DNA from: Ructibacterium gallinarum
GTDB taxonomy: Bacteria; Bacillota; Clostridia; Monoglobales; Monoglobaceae
Assembly: GCF_014982785.1 (NCBI RefSeq)
Contig: NZ_JADCKB010000005.1
Location: forward strand, 61,062 to 125,061
DNA: 64,000 bases
Direction: 5' to 3'
Positions 35,963 to 46,085 of the stretch are shown here, in pieces. Each line of letters starts with the position of its first letter. Position 1 is the first letter of the stretch. The notes under the pieces were generated by a model. It saw nothing but the letters and a program-made list of their open reading frames with translations. It was not told the DNA's origin and did no database searches. The translations under genes and the position numbers were made by a program.

Positions 35963-38086
35963 CTATTCAATTAACTGATTTCTTGAAAATATATGCTCTC
36001 CTGCATCAAATGCAATTTCCTTATTGTACACCAGAAGCTTTCCGTTTAAATTGGAATTTATTTTTATCTGTTTTTTGTCCCAAAACACTTCAATATTTTT
36101 GTGTCTTCCTTTTGCAAACGAAAGACCTTTTAAAAAGCACGGTTTTACAGTAATGGATTTAGCCCCTTTTTCTATATGTATTCCTGCTATATGCTTGTAC
36201 AGCCACATATCAATTTCACTGTACATATGGTGATTACAGGAAAATTTCATATCCCATGTTTCGCACAAGGTAGTCATGCCGTTATTAATCCAGTAAGCAT
36301 AACTTGGATATTCGGAATTGACCACCATTTTATATATTGTATCAGCATATCCGTATTCAGATAATGCTGTGAAAATATATTTCATGCCGAGAATTCCACA
36401 ATCTATGTGATATCCCTTTATGCTTAAGATGTCTGATAGATACTTTGCGGCAATAGGTTTTTCGTCATCAGTATATAAATCTTGATATATTGCACAGGCT
36501 ATTGCACAGGTATTATTGCCGAGATAAAAATCTTTATGGATAAAACTATGCCGAAAAGCAGCTTTTATTTCATTAGCACGTCTTTGGTAGAACGAGCTAT
36601 CTTTGCCGAGCAATTTCGCACAGCTTGCCATTATTTTGTTATCCATATAGAAATATGCGGTATCAGTTATAACGGTCGGGCATATTTCCACTCCCTTTGG
36701 GGCGCACCAATCGCCAAGGCCAAAACATACAAGATTATTTTCGGACATGCTCTCCATAAAGTCCATATACAGCACCATACTATCCCAGAACTCTTCAATT
36801 GCACTTATATCGCTTGTGTAATAATAAATATAGTATGGCAAATATATATATGCACTATCCCATGCAGGCCCTGATCCCCAGTTATATCCCCAACCGCTTG
36901 TAGGTGCAATACAACAAATCTGGCCGCTTGGTCTTTGCGTATCCTTAATATCATATAGCCATTTTTTATATGATGAAACTACATCATAATTCATAAGTGT
37001 TTGCTCTGCAGAAATAAGAGCATCACCTGTCCAGGCATTCTGTTCACGCTGGGGACAATCTGTGGGTAACCCTACAAAATTAGAAAGGGTAGCCCTTTGT
37101 GATGCAGCATGAATTTTGTTAAGCATTTCGTCGCTGCATATAAATTCACCGATAACATCAAAATCTGTATGAATCATTTCACCAATAAGTTCAAACTGTT
37201 CAGGTGCACCTATGGCTTCGACATATCTAAAGCCATGATAAGCAAAGCTCGGTGCCCAGCTTTCTTCTCCTTCGCCCCTCATTATATATTTGTCAAAATG
37301 AGTGTCGCTACCAACAATCGTGTTGAGTTGTTCAGGGGCGATTGTGCCGTCGTCATGTAAAACTTCGCTATATCTCAGAGAAATTTCGGTTCCGCGTTTG
37401 CCCACTGCCCTTATTCTTGCCCAGCCACTTATATTTTCTCCAATATCATAGACATTGTTACCTATATATTTTGCTTTTAACTGTTTTATTACCCTGATAG
37501 GCGGAATGTTTCTCTCCTTTAAAATTCCGCCCGGACTCCTGCATATAAACGCAAAGTCCCAACTGCTGTCATCAAACAGCGGTAAATTCCAATCCTTATT
37601 ATAAAGGCGTGCATCGAATACTTCACCACGCTTAGTTTCATTGTAAATAATAGCACTGTCAGCGGTTTTCCATGAGGTGTCAGATAGAATTTGCTCTCTT
37701 GTTGCATCTGTATATTCGATGTCAAGCTGAAATATCAGTTTCGGATGATGCAGCCATGTTGGCTTATTGTAATCCCAGCGCCAGTAGGTTACAAAATAAC
37801 ATCCGTTTCCGAGTATGCAGGCAACCGTATTTTTCCCTGTTTTAAGTAAGTCTGTTACATCATATGTATTATAAATAACACGGCTGTCATATTTTGTAAA
37901 CGGCGTTGTTAAAACTTCATTGGATACGTTTTTCCCATTGACATAACTGAGAGCGAGACCGAGTCCGCATATGTGCATTTTTGCTGATTTTACAGTTCTT
38001 TTTATATCGAAGGATTTGCGAAACAGAGGAGCTGGTTTTATCTCTTTTATATCCTCACGGGCAATCCATCTAGCATTTTCAAACAC
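35963..38086 (-). CDS. GH78 alpha-L-rhamnosidase
   Basis: The 707-residue protein has no signal peptide. An N-terminal beta-domain and a rhamnosidase N-domain precede the (alpha/alpha)6 barrel, where the family motif is DCPQREQNAWTGD (~343-355) with the general-acid Glu. The WGSGPAWDSA (~405) and NNGMTTLCETWD (~620) segments match the barrel, and a C-terminal beta-sandwich follows. It releases terminal alpha-L-rhamnose, probably from imported oligosaccharides in the cytoplasm. GTG 38086, nine bases after AGGAGG, is favoured over a TTG at 38107. It is the last gene of the locus. Confidence 0.92.
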   Translation of the reverse strand: MFENARWIAREDIKEIKPAPLFRKSFDIKRTVKSAKMHICGLGLALSYVNGKNVSNEVLTTPFTKYDSRVIYNTYDVTDLLKTGKNTVACILGNGCYFVTYWRWDYNKPTWLHHPKLIFQLDIEYTDATREQILSDTSWKTADSAIIYNETKRGEVFDARLYNKDWNLPLFDDSSWDFAFICRSPGGILKERNIPPIRVIKQLKAKYIGNNVYDIGENISGWARIRAVGKRGTEISLRYSEVLHDDGTIAPEQLNTIVGSDTHFDKYIMRGEGEESWAPSFAYHGFRYVEAIGAPEQFELIGEMIHTDFDVIGEFICSDEMLNKIHAASQRATLSNFVGLPTDCPQREQNAWTGDALISAEQTLMNYDVVSSYKKWLYDIKDTQRPSGQICCIAPTSGWGYNWGSGPAWDSAYIYLPYYIYYYTSDISAIEEFWDSMVLYMDFMESMSENNLVCFGLGDWCAPKGVEICPTVITDTAYFYMDNKIMASCAKLLGKDSSFYQRRANEIKAAFRHSFIHKDFYLGNNTCAIACAIYQDLYTDDEKPIAAKYLSDILSIKGYHIDCGILGMKYIFTALSEYGYADTIYKMVVNSEYPSYAYWINNGMTTLCETWDMKFSCNHHMYSEIDMWLYKHIAGIHIEKGAKSITVKPCFLKGLSFAKGRHKNIEVFWDKKQIKINSNLNGKLLVYNKEIAFDAGEHIFSRNQLIE

Positions 38087-38154
38087 TATGATATACCTCC
38101 TAATCAACAGTCACTGTTCTATCTAACCTAGCTTTATAATAAACTCTATTTTAA

Positions 38155-40050
38155 TCAATTCCTTGCAGACTCCTTGACCTCACCCGTTATTTTATTACCG
38201 TTATAATCAACATTGCAGTCCAGGCTGTCAAGTATTGCCTCTTCTATCATATCAACGCTTAACTGTTCTGCCGGCTTATGGAGTTCCAGTATCTCAATTG
38301 TATTTTCCTTTTGTAGCAGTTCCCCCGGCACGTATAGTGTAAGCTGCGGGCCTATACTCCAATACCGTCCTAAATTGAATCCGTTTATCCAGACATTTCC
38401 CTTTGTCCATTTTTCCATATCCACAAAGCTATCGATCCCTGGTTCTGCCTGAAAGGTTCCTTTAAAAAAAGCTGGCTTTTCATCCCGTATATACTCTGAT
38501 GTGGGCAGATATTGTAATTTGGACAAATCATTCATCGGCAGTGTGTATATGTCAAAGCCCGTCTGTTGTTTGTAATTATGGATATCTTCTGTTTCATCAT
38601 GCAGGTAGACGCCGATTTTCACAAATTCCCTTATTCCTTTTCGATCTTCAGCCATACGATAGCCATAGCATATCCTGCCCATATTTTCAACAAAAATATC
38701 GAGTTTCATCCCTTCCTCCGGCACATAGAAGGTGATCAGCTCGCTTTCAACATCACGCATGTATGTTCCCAGATATCGGCCGTTTCCATATATGGATGCG
38801 CGGTCGGCAAGGCCATATAATCTGATATTTCTTTTACAATCATCCGTGTGCGAAATATACGTAGAATACAAAATAAATCCATAATCCTGCCCCATATTTT
38901 CCATCGTCTGTGTACTGCCGCAGTGTTTATGCGTCCGGCACAACGCCTCCAGATTTTCAAATACTGATGCATATTCCGTTAAGGCGATGTTGCCGACTTG
39001 CTGTGTCCTGTATTCATATTTTGTTTCTTCATATTCCTTACCCAGCTTTTCACATAATACCTTTTTCAGTTCATAGTATTTTCTTGTTGGTATTCCGTTT
39101 TCGCTGACCGGTGCATCCACATCATAGCTCGTGGCATATGGAATATACCTGTTGGGCGAATTAGGTGAATCGCTTCTGTATCTGCCCTCCGTTGCGCCGT
39201 TCATAAATCCGAAGTTTGTGCCGCCACAAAACATATAAAAGTTCGCATAGGCATTCCGGTTTAAGAGATGCCTGTATCTTTCAGCGACCTCATCAGCAGG
39301 CTCACGCATAAACTGTCCGCCGACTTGCTGTCCTTTTCCACCCCAGAATTCTGAGATAAAAATTGGCTTATCCGGCTGATACTGTTCAATATTTTCTTTT
39401 GCAATATCCGTAAGGTCCCCAACATCCAAGGCGGTCATAATATCTTTTGGAGAACCGGTCTTCATTTTATACTCTTCAAACCCATCTGCGCAGTAAAACG
39501 GAACATCTATGCCGTTTTCAATATATAAATCCCGTATTTTTTCTATATACGTATACTCTGTCCCATAGGAGCCATATTCATTTTCGATTGCCATTGCAAT
39601 GATAGGGCCACCATTAGTTGACAGATACGGAACTATTTTGGGAAACAAAACCTGATAGTAGTCTCGAACATGCCGCATGAATTTCTCATCAGTTGTACGG
39701 ACTTTGCTGTCATACTCCTTTAAAAGCCAATACGGCAGTCCGCCGAAATCCCATTCGCCGCACATATAGACCGAGGGCCGCAGTAATATTTTGAGTCCAA
39801 ATGCAACACACGTTTTGAAAAAAGCTTCAATATCCAGGCGCCCTTCAAAACAAAAATGACCCTTTTCCGGTTCATGCATATTCCATGGAACATAGGTCTG
39901 CACACAGGTCAGGCCAAAATCTTTCATCAGCTGTAAGCGTCTTTTCCATGCGTCTTGATTGTAGTACCTGAAGTAATGCATATCGCCTGAAGCAATATAA
40001 AACTTTTTTCCATCCAGTTTAAAGCCATCTTTATTAATTTCTAAATACAA
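38155..40050 (-). CDS. GH35 beta-galactosidase
   Basis: This 631-residue protein has no signal peptide. The GH35 barrel shows the N-terminal IASGDMHYFRY, WNMHEPEKGHFCFEG (~56-70) and RPSVYMCGEWDFGGLP (~91-106). The acid/base is Glu158 in AIENEYGSYG and the nucleophile Glu234 in FISEFWGG. C-terminal jelly-roll domains contain WINGFNLGRYW (~575). It removes terminal beta-galactose. The start codon appears to be TTG 40050 with AAAGGG nine bases upstream. It lies 44 bases downstream of the GH78-like gene. Confidence 0.93.
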   Translation of the reverse strand: MYLEINKDGFKLDGKKFYIASGDMHYFRYYNQDAWKRRLQLMKDFGLTCVQTYVPWNMHEPEKGHFCFEGRLDIEAFFKTCVAFGLKILLRPSVYMCGEWDFGGLPYWLLKEYDSKVRTTDEKFMRHVRDYYQVLFPKIVPYLSTNGGPIIAMAIENEYGSYGTEYTYIEKIRDLYIENGIDVPFYCADGFEEYKMKTGSPKDIMTALDVGDLTDIAKENIEQYQPDKPIFISEFWGGKGQQVGGQFMREPADEVAERYRHLLNRNAYANFYMFCGGTNFGFMNGATEGRYRSDSPNSPNRYIPYATSYDVDAPVSENGIPTRKYYELKKVLCEKLGKEYEETKYEYRTQQVGNIALTEYASVFENLEALCRTHKHCGSTQTMENMGQDYGFILYSTYISHTDDCKRNIRLYGLADRASIYGNGRYLGTYMRDVESELITFYVPEEGMKLDIFVENMGRICYGYRMAEDRKGIREFVKIGVYLHDETEDIHNYKQQTGFDIYTLPMNDLSKLQYLPTSEYIRDEKPAFFKGTFQAEPGIDSFVDMEKWTKGNVWINGFNLGRYWSIGPQLTLYVPGELLQKENTIEILELHKPAEQLSVDMIEEAILDSLDCNVDYNGNKITGEVKESARN

Positions 40051-40094
40051 AACTATCGTCCCTTTCTCTAATTAAGGTTATCCTCCAACGTTTT

Positions 40095-41735
40095 TTACCA
40101 AAGTACTTCCACTTCGTCCGGCGCTTTTATTTTACTGAATATCTTACCTTTTTTATCACAGCAATGTTCTATCTCTATACTGCCATACGGAGTTGGGTAA
40201 GCCCCCTTCAACCATTTCAAATCGCACATTTGCGGTGTGATTTTTACTTTTTTACATCCGCTTTCAAGGATCTTAACACCCATAATGCAGTGGCTCAAAA
40301 ACGGCGTCGGGCCGCTCGCCCAGCCGTGGCATAAGCTGTGCCTAAACTGGGTGTAGCAGAACTTTCCAAAGTCACCGTGGATATCATCTTTCCCTTCAAC
40401 CGGCAGTTCATCTATTCGGAAAGCATTTTTCGTCCATGCAAGATCAAAGTCTTCCCAAAAGCTGGTGGCTCCCATTTTCAGCATACCTCCCCAATACCCG
40501 CGGATTATACTTAAGGCATCCTTATGTTTCCCTGCTTTGCCCATTGCCAGCAGCGTATAATATCCGAGAAATGTTGATAAACCATGTAGTAAATCTTTTG
40601 ATAAAATTTCATCATATACTTTCTCACTGTCAGCAATCCCAGAAAGAGAGGCCAACGCCGCAATCTGCTTGTTCTTTGCATACGGATAAGTTCTGTTCGT
40701 TAAGCTGGCAATTGTATATTCACATTTGAGCGCCATCGCTTCGTCACTATACAGTTTAAAAATATTCTTTGCCGCCTGAAACCCTAAAATGAATATTGCC
40801 ATAACCCCCGCATCCGCACATTCTGTCAGATGTGAGCTCCAATCAACAAACCGGTCAAAGTCTCTGGTGATTTTATATGCTGCAATCCATTTGGCGGCAT
40901 TGTTAATTAAGTCTGTTATGTACTGCCTTTGTTCATTCAGATATTCCAGGTTTCCGTTTTGCATATACCAATCATATTGTATGATCAGCCACCACATGCT
41001 GTATGTCGGAATATTATTCATCCATTGATCTGCGGGTGTTCCATCTCTCACAAAGTCCAGGCTTTGGTACACGCTTTCATGTTCTCCATAAACGCTGCAG
41101 ATCGTTGAAACTTCAGGATGCATATCACCGATCCATACCAGCCGGTCTCTCTTTATTCCATCAAATATGTAATTCTGCATATTCAGATGCACCGTATATG
41201 CGCCGGTCTGCCATACTCTGTTTAAAAGCGGATCATCGCATGCAAAACTGCCCACCATCTGTGCGGTATCATGGATATAGACTGCATGTATTTTCTGGAA
41301 TTGTACCGTAACGTCATTTATTACATCAATTTTTATAAATCGAAAACCGGTTTCTCCGTATTCGGCCGCTCCCATTGCAGCCGCGATAAACATAATATCT
41401 CTTGCGGTATGGTTATTTCCCGCATTTTTTTCTCCTAACTCCGCCATAGACTCACTGACCGATTCGCCGAACCGGATACGTAGTGCGGCTGTTTTCGACC
41501 GGCCCTCAATATAGTGGGTGATCAGTCTAACTGAGCCATTAAGCTCCCTGCCAAAATCCAGTATAACTGAAGACCCCTTTTTCATCAGACAATACGACAT
41601 GTTTGCAAACACCGGCTGTACCGGAGCATTGCCGAGCAGTATTTCTGCGTTTTCAACATCTTCAGTCTTATATATGATTTTGACCGGATCTATATATTCT
41701 CTTTGCCTTTTATCAATACCAGAACCCTTTGACAT
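40095..41735 (-). CDS. GH78-like (alpha/alpha)6-barrel protein, probable alpha-L-rhamnosidase
   Basis: The 546-residue product has an N-terminal beta-sandwich (~1-165) and an alpha/alpha barrel. The segment FDGIKRDRLVWIGDMHPE (~192-209) corresponds to the GH78 acid motif, here with Asp-Gly-x-Lys-Arg-Asp-Arg in place of Asp-Cys-Pro-x-Arg-Glu. The C-terminal part (SLCHGWASGPTPFLSH, ~450) matches the family. It is shorter than the neighbouring GH78 and lacks its N-terminal domain. No signal peptide. ATG 41735 or 41738 may be used after GAGGTG. Activity on rhamnose is likely but less certain than for the 707-residue enzyme. Confidence 0.78.
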   Translation of the reverse strand: MSKGSGIDKRQREYIDPVKIIYKTEDVENAEILLGNAPVQPVFANMSYCLMKKGSSVILDFGRELNGSVRLITHYIEGRSKTAALRIRFGESVSESMAELGEKNAGNNHTARDIMFIAAAMGAAEYGETGFRFIKIDVINDVTVQFQKIHAVYIHDTAQMVGSFACDDPLLNRVWQTGAYTVHLNMQNYIFDGIKRDRLVWIGDMHPEVSTICSVYGEHESVYQSLDFVRDGTPADQWMNNIPTYSMWWLIIQYDWYMQNGNLEYLNEQRQYITDLINNAAKWIAAYKITRDFDRFVDWSSHLTECADAGVMAIFILGFQAAKNIFKLYSDEAMALKCEYTIASLTNRTYPYAKNKQIAALASLSGIADSEKVYDEILSKDLLHGLSTFLGYYTLLAMGKAGKHKDALSIIRGYWGGMLKMGATSFWEDFDLAWTKNAFRIDELPVEGKDDIHGDFGKFCYTQFRHSLCHGWASGPTPFLSHCIMGVKILESGCKKVKITPQMCDLKWLKGAYPTPYGSIEIEHCCDKKGKIFSKIKAPDEVEVLW

Positions 41736-41799
41736 CATTCACCTCTATGTGCCAAATGAGGAGTAAAATACGAAATATGACTCCTCATTTGAAATATGA

Positions 41800-44412
41800 C
41801 TAATTATACAGATAAACTCCTCGATCGCCATCATACCAAGTTTGATGAATCAATCTTGTACACTCACTGCCAACGTCGTTATAGCCAAGTATGGCACTAT
41901 AATCTACTAATTCAATTGTGTCTGTTTTTTTATCGTACATTGGACACATCTTTCCTTCTACGATAATCCGTTCACCTACGGGAGCGATCATATCCTTACT
42001 TATGGCAATTATTCCATCATAATTTTTCATTACATATCCAAACGAAAGATTGAGTACTGCGGCGTGTTTTACATCAACACCAGCCGTCGTCGTCATCCCT
42101 TCCACCAGCAACTTTCTGGTATCTGTTTCACACTCCCAGCCAATCGTTCCATTGCCGTCACTCTGGCCGTCAAACACCTTTTTTACCATATTTATTTTTC
42201 CATTATCATTTTGATAAATTACCAGCAAATCTCCTTTGCGACTATTTTGTAAATCTTTTGTATCTACATCCGAATCAAGGGTGTGTTCAACAAAGGAACC
42301 ATTCGAATACCCAGAAAGTTTATATAATACTTCTCCCTCTTCATTAATGGTTTGAGCAACTTCCTCGAGCATTAATGCTGTTTCCGGCTCAGATAAATTG
42401 ACATCTCTCTCTAGTATGATTGCATCAACATATCCGCTTTCGCTGCTTGCGTAATACGCATCTAAAGTTGCAGCAGTATCAGTACTTTCAGTAACGGCGC
42501 CTTTACGCGTATAATAATTTGTTTCATCTGTATTTCCGTCTTCTGGAATACAAAAAGTTGTTGTCTCTGTCCCACTGCACAACGCTACAAATCCATATCG
42601 GCCACTGTGATACCACCGGCTCTCCACAGTTTCAAACACTCTGGAGAGAGAATATTCAGGGTCTTCATCTGGCCCAACGTAAAGCGTATCAATGTCCTTT
42701 AGGTTTCCGTTGCTGTCTAGTTCATATTGAATTAGCTGTGAAAGAGATCCACTATTGATTAAGGCGTTTTCAACTGCTTGGACGGACGGATCTCTATATC
42801 TTATACTGTCAATGGTTAAATTATTTGCAACTGTGGCTGTAAAGATCTCATTGTCGGATGATAGGATTTTAAAAATAGGTTTTGCGTCAAAAGGATCATT
42901 ATTTGAAACCATATCAATGATATATCCAAGAGTCATCCGCCTTGCATCAGCCTGAAAAACATATGCAATATTACCCAAATGGTCTATAATATAACTATAG
43001 TTTCCTCCGACTATCGTCTTGCTCTCAAACGCATCCTGATAACTCCGCTCTATCTTATAGGTTGTACCGTCAATTGTAACTTCACTATCGTTTTTGGAAT
43101 CAAGGACACCTGTTACAATTTCAGAATTTATGATTATCTCTACAATTGTATTGTCAGCACTGGAAGCAACCGACAAGAGCGAATCTCTCAGCAAATCCGA
43201 TGCCGTAACACTTTCTCCGCTGTTGTATATTAACAAGTTCTCTATCTGATCTAAATCTATCACATCGGATGGCTCTAATTCATTATAAATTTGATTAATG
43301 TTAATTGCATTAATATAAAAATTGCGATAATTTTTAACAAAAACATAATCGTACGCGCCATCACCGTTACCATCTTTGATTGTAATTGTGCCTTTATTAA
43401 GATTCTCAAAAAATTCTTTCACATTATCTGTCAACAGACTGCCATTATATACAATTAGATTATTCTGAAAATCCAAATTTCTAAGCCGGTCTGAAGACCA
43501 ATAGTACAGCTTTGTCCCATCCAGGCGATCAAAATCATCAATATTGATAACCAGATCTTCTTTAGCGGTTTTTGCAGGATACATACAAACAAGCGTGTTG
43601 TATCGTGTTTGAGTATCTTGAAAGAAATATTCGACATAATTACCCAGATATTCCTCAGCATCTATACCTTCGGGCAGCTCATATATCTCTGTATCAATAC
43701 GGACTTGATTAGCCTCCACCTGATCCGCAGAATCTACCGACCCGCCGTATGTCGTACGAACCATGCCTTTAGCATATACGATATCAAAAACGACTTCCAA
43801 TAGCGTCTCGTCGCTTTCAACATATTGAGCACTTACCTGATCGCCGGATGTACCTATGCTTTGTAAACTGCAAACATGTGTCTTTAGAGTGTTAAAAATC
43901 ATACAAAAGCCATCGCGATATGTTAAAAACATATCACCGAATTGATCCCATACTTCAAGCCTTGATGCAATTTGTCTGTACCCTGTTGGAAAGCCTCCAC
44001 GGACACGGGCATCCGTGGTATATCCTAACGCAGAAATCACCATCTTTACCGCTTCATCCTGCGTTATGGGGTCGTTTGGCCTGAAATATTTATCATCACT
44101 TTCGGAAATAATTTTGTTTTCCACGAGTCCGTTTATGTAGGCAAAAGCATAATCATCTGCTGAGACATCAATGAAATATCGAACCGTATCACTGCCGGAT
44201 ATTCCGCTCATTTTGGCGATATAGTATGCGAATTCTTCTCTGGAGATATGATTATCCAAAACATTCACATCTATACTTTCCACAATTTCCAACGCCGAAA
44301 GCAAATTTAGCTCATTACTTATATCCTGCACGCCTTCTGCCGTCTGGGCCAATACAGGCAAGGCTCCTATTATGAGCAATACTGCAAGTATGAAACTTAC
44401 TACTTTTCTCAT
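41800..44412 (-). CDS. Secreted protein with N-terminal SLH domains
   Basis: The 870-residue protein has a signal peptide (MRKVVSFILAVLLIIGALPVLAQ, cleavage near 22; key residues the basic start and the ALA-like end) and two SLH-like repeats at ~30-150 (e.g. HISREEFAYYIAK, DPITQDEAVKMVI). SLH domains bind pyruvylated wall polymer and hold proteins on the cell surface. The remaining ~700 residues form a long beta-rich region without a domain or catalytic motif I recognise. It is Asp/Asn/Ser-rich and full of short turns, and shows no transmembrane anchor. It starts 15 bases after the second SLH gene. A structural or ligand-presenting surface role is inferred from context. Confidence 0.8.
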   Translation of the reverse strand: MRKVVSFILAVLLIIGALPVLAQTAEGVQDISNELNLLSALEIVESIDVNVLDNHISREEFAYYIAKMSGISGSDTVRYFIDVSADDYAFAYINGLVENKIISESDDKYFRPNDPITQDEAVKMVISALGYTTDARVRGGFPTGYRQIASRLEVWDQFGDMFLTYRDGFCMIFNTLKTHVCSLQSIGTSGDQVSAQYVESDETLLEVVFDIVYAKGMVRTTYGGSVDSADQVEANQVRIDTEIYELPEGIDAEEYLGNYVEYFFQDTQTRYNTLVCMYPAKTAKEDLVINIDDFDRLDGTKLYYWSSDRLRNLDFQNNLIVYNGSLLTDNVKEFFENLNKGTITIKDGNGDGAYDYVFVKNYRNFYINAININQIYNELEPSDVIDLDQIENLLIYNSGESVTASDLLRDSLLSVASSADNTIVEIIINSEIVTGVLDSKNDSEVTIDGTTYKIERSYQDAFESKTIVGGNYSYIIDHLGNIAYVFQADARRMTLGYIIDMVSNNDPFDAKPIFKILSSDNEIFTATVANNLTIDSIRYRDPSVQAVENALINSGSLSQLIQYELDSNGNLKDIDTLYVGPDEDPEYSLSRVFETVESRWYHSGRYGFVALCSGTETTTFCIPEDGNTDETNYYTRKGAVTESTDTAATLDAYYASSESGYVDAIILERDVNLSEPETALMLEEVAQTINEEGEVLYKLSGYSNGSFVEHTLDSDVDTKDLQNSRKGDLLVIYQNDNGKINMVKKVFDGQSDGNGTIGWECETDTRKLLVEGMTTTAGVDVKHAAVLNLSFGYVMKNYDGIIAISKDMIAPVGERIIVEGKMCPMYDKKTDTIELVDYSAILGYNDVGSECTRLIHQTWYDGDRGVYLYN

Positions 44413-44427
44413 ATTCGTACCCTCCTA

Positions 44428-46071
44428 TTAAAGTTGTTGTGTTAAAGAATATATCATGTTTGCCGCCTCAGCCCGTGTTGCGTTTGTAATTGGCGCAAAA
44501 TTATATTCGTCAATTCCGTTGATCACGCCAATGGCTTTTAGAGAATAAACAGCGTCTTTTGCATAGTCTGATATAATCCCGTCATCATCAAAAACAATTC
44601 CCTCAGAACCATTGTCAAATGTATAGCCTAATTTTTCCGCTAGCCTGAAAAGAACAGTAGCCATATCCTGCCTGGAAATAAAATCATTTTTACCGAAACG
44701 TCCGTCATCATAACCAACAATTACTCCAAAGCCATAAGCTTTTGCAATGTATTCATAAGACCAGTCATTCCGTGAGACATCGCTAAAACTAATCTCCGCA
44801 GCTTCCTCATCCGGAATAAACGCACCTACAGCAATTTTTATAAATTCTTCTCTTGTGATATTTTCGTTCGGCTCAAATCGGTTTTCTGATCTGCCGTTAA
44901 TAATTTTTTGCTCAGCAAGGTTAACAATGGCCTCAATAGCCCATGGAACATTTCCAATATCATCAAAGATATTTTGAGGGATCGGCTGTGCAGAAATATT
45001 CTCATTGTGAGTAGCCTTATCTTCCGTCACGTATGTACCGCCCCAGCCAGAGTTTGAAGAACCAGTCCCAGACATGCCAGAACTGGATGAGGTTCCTCCT
45101 CCACCGTTGTTGTCCCGGTAGCCATCAAAAGTTGCTTTTAATTCTGCATAGCTTTCAAAACTTTTATTTGATACATAATTGTACCGTGCATCGCTGCCCG
45201 TTGCACCCGTTCCAATTTCCTCCGCAAAAGCCTTCATAACCTCTTTGGTATTCGCTAAACCATTTGGATCTGCCACAACCGAAAGCACAAATGCCTCAGT
45301 GAGCTTAGATTCAAATTCCGAAATATTACCGAAAGAGACTCCTGTAAGCCTTGATGTCATTGCCCTACCAATTGCCTCCGTTACATAGTCTTTGCCCAAG
45401 AACTCTCGAATAGGGCTAGTGTCGAGAGAAAATTGTATGGATTCATCCAACACACTCCCGCTTAAACGGTTATTTTTTAATTTTGCCATCCCCCCCGCAA
45501 TCCTAAAAACCATTTTTGCTTCAGAGAGATTCGGATCGGTATCCTGCATATATGAGGTCACAACACTTGCAATATAGGGACAATATTCCTTTGCCACATC
45601 GTCAATCCAAAGCTCATACGGATGATTTTTGATAATGTCTTCTATATCAGCAATTCTATTCTCATGATAAGCTGTTTTTATTTGTTCAACATATATCTTT
45701 GCTGTTTCCGGATTCGTATACAAAAATTTTTCTGGCGTTATCGCCTTAGAGGATTCAGGATATATATATGCTGTATATATGCCAGATTCAGCTTCCTCAT
45801 TGTCCAAGATAATTTCAATATAAAAATTTCCATTTTCGTTTGCTTCCGTCTGCTCCCAATACAGCAAACTATCTTGAAAAGCCTCTGGGGAAGCCTGCAA
45901 ATCCGAAAACTTCTTGCCCGGCTTATACACCTCAATGGATATTTTTTCACCAACAGCGTATTGACTATCCGATACCACAAAGGTTCCATTGTCATCTGTC
46001 TGTATTTGTGCAAAACAATTCGTTGAGTATATCGTCAGTATCAATCCAAACAGTACTATAAATTTTTTCAT
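44428..46071 (-). CDS. Secreted protein with three C-terminal SLH domains
   Basis: The 547-residue protein has a signal peptide, then an Ig-like N-terminal module (~25-120) ending in FLYTN. An alpha-helical region (~125-315), a Gly/Ser linker (~317-345) and three SLH repeats (~370-545) follow, the repeats with ITREEFIKIAVGAF, FISRQDMATVLFRL and ATRAEAANMIYSL. The N-terminal module resembles that of the neighbouring GH-A hydrolase (46086-48818). No catalytic motif is seen, so it is likely a surface anchor or scaffold. ATG 46071 follows GGAGGAAAGT and is favoured over ATG 46083. Confidence 0.82.
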   Translation of the reverse strand: MKKFIVLFGLILTIYSTNCFAQIQTDDNGTFVVSDSQYAVGEKISIEVYKPGKKFSDLQASPEAFQDSLLYWEQTEANENGNFYIEIILDNEEAESGIYTAYIYPESSKAITPEKFLYTNPETAKIYVEQIKTAYHENRIADIEDIIKNHPYELWIDDVAKEYCPYIASVVTSYMQDTDPNLSEAKMVFRIAGGMAKLKNNRLSGSVLDESIQFSLDTSPIREFLGKDYVTEAIGRAMTSRLTGVSFGNISEFESKLTEAFVLSVVADPNGLANTKEVMKAFAEEIGTGATGSDARYNYVSNKSFESYAELKATFDGYRDNNGGGGTSSSSGMSGTGSSNSGWGGTYVTEDKATHNENISAQPIPQNIFDDIGNVPWAIEAIVNLAEQKIINGRSENRFEPNENITREEFIKIAVGAFIPDEEAAEISFSDVSRNDWSYEYIAKAYGFGVIVGYDDGRFGKNDFISRQDMATVLFRLAEKLGYTFDNGSEGIVFDDDGIISDYAKDAVYSLKAIGVINGIDEYNFAPITNATRAEAANMIYSLTQQL

Positions 46072-46085
46072 ACTTTCCTCCATTC

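Noticed and set aside
41800..46071. The SLH proteins as catalytic members of the locus
   Set aside because: No acid/base or nucleophile motif of a glycosidase or lyase was found in either; called anchors or binding proteins only.
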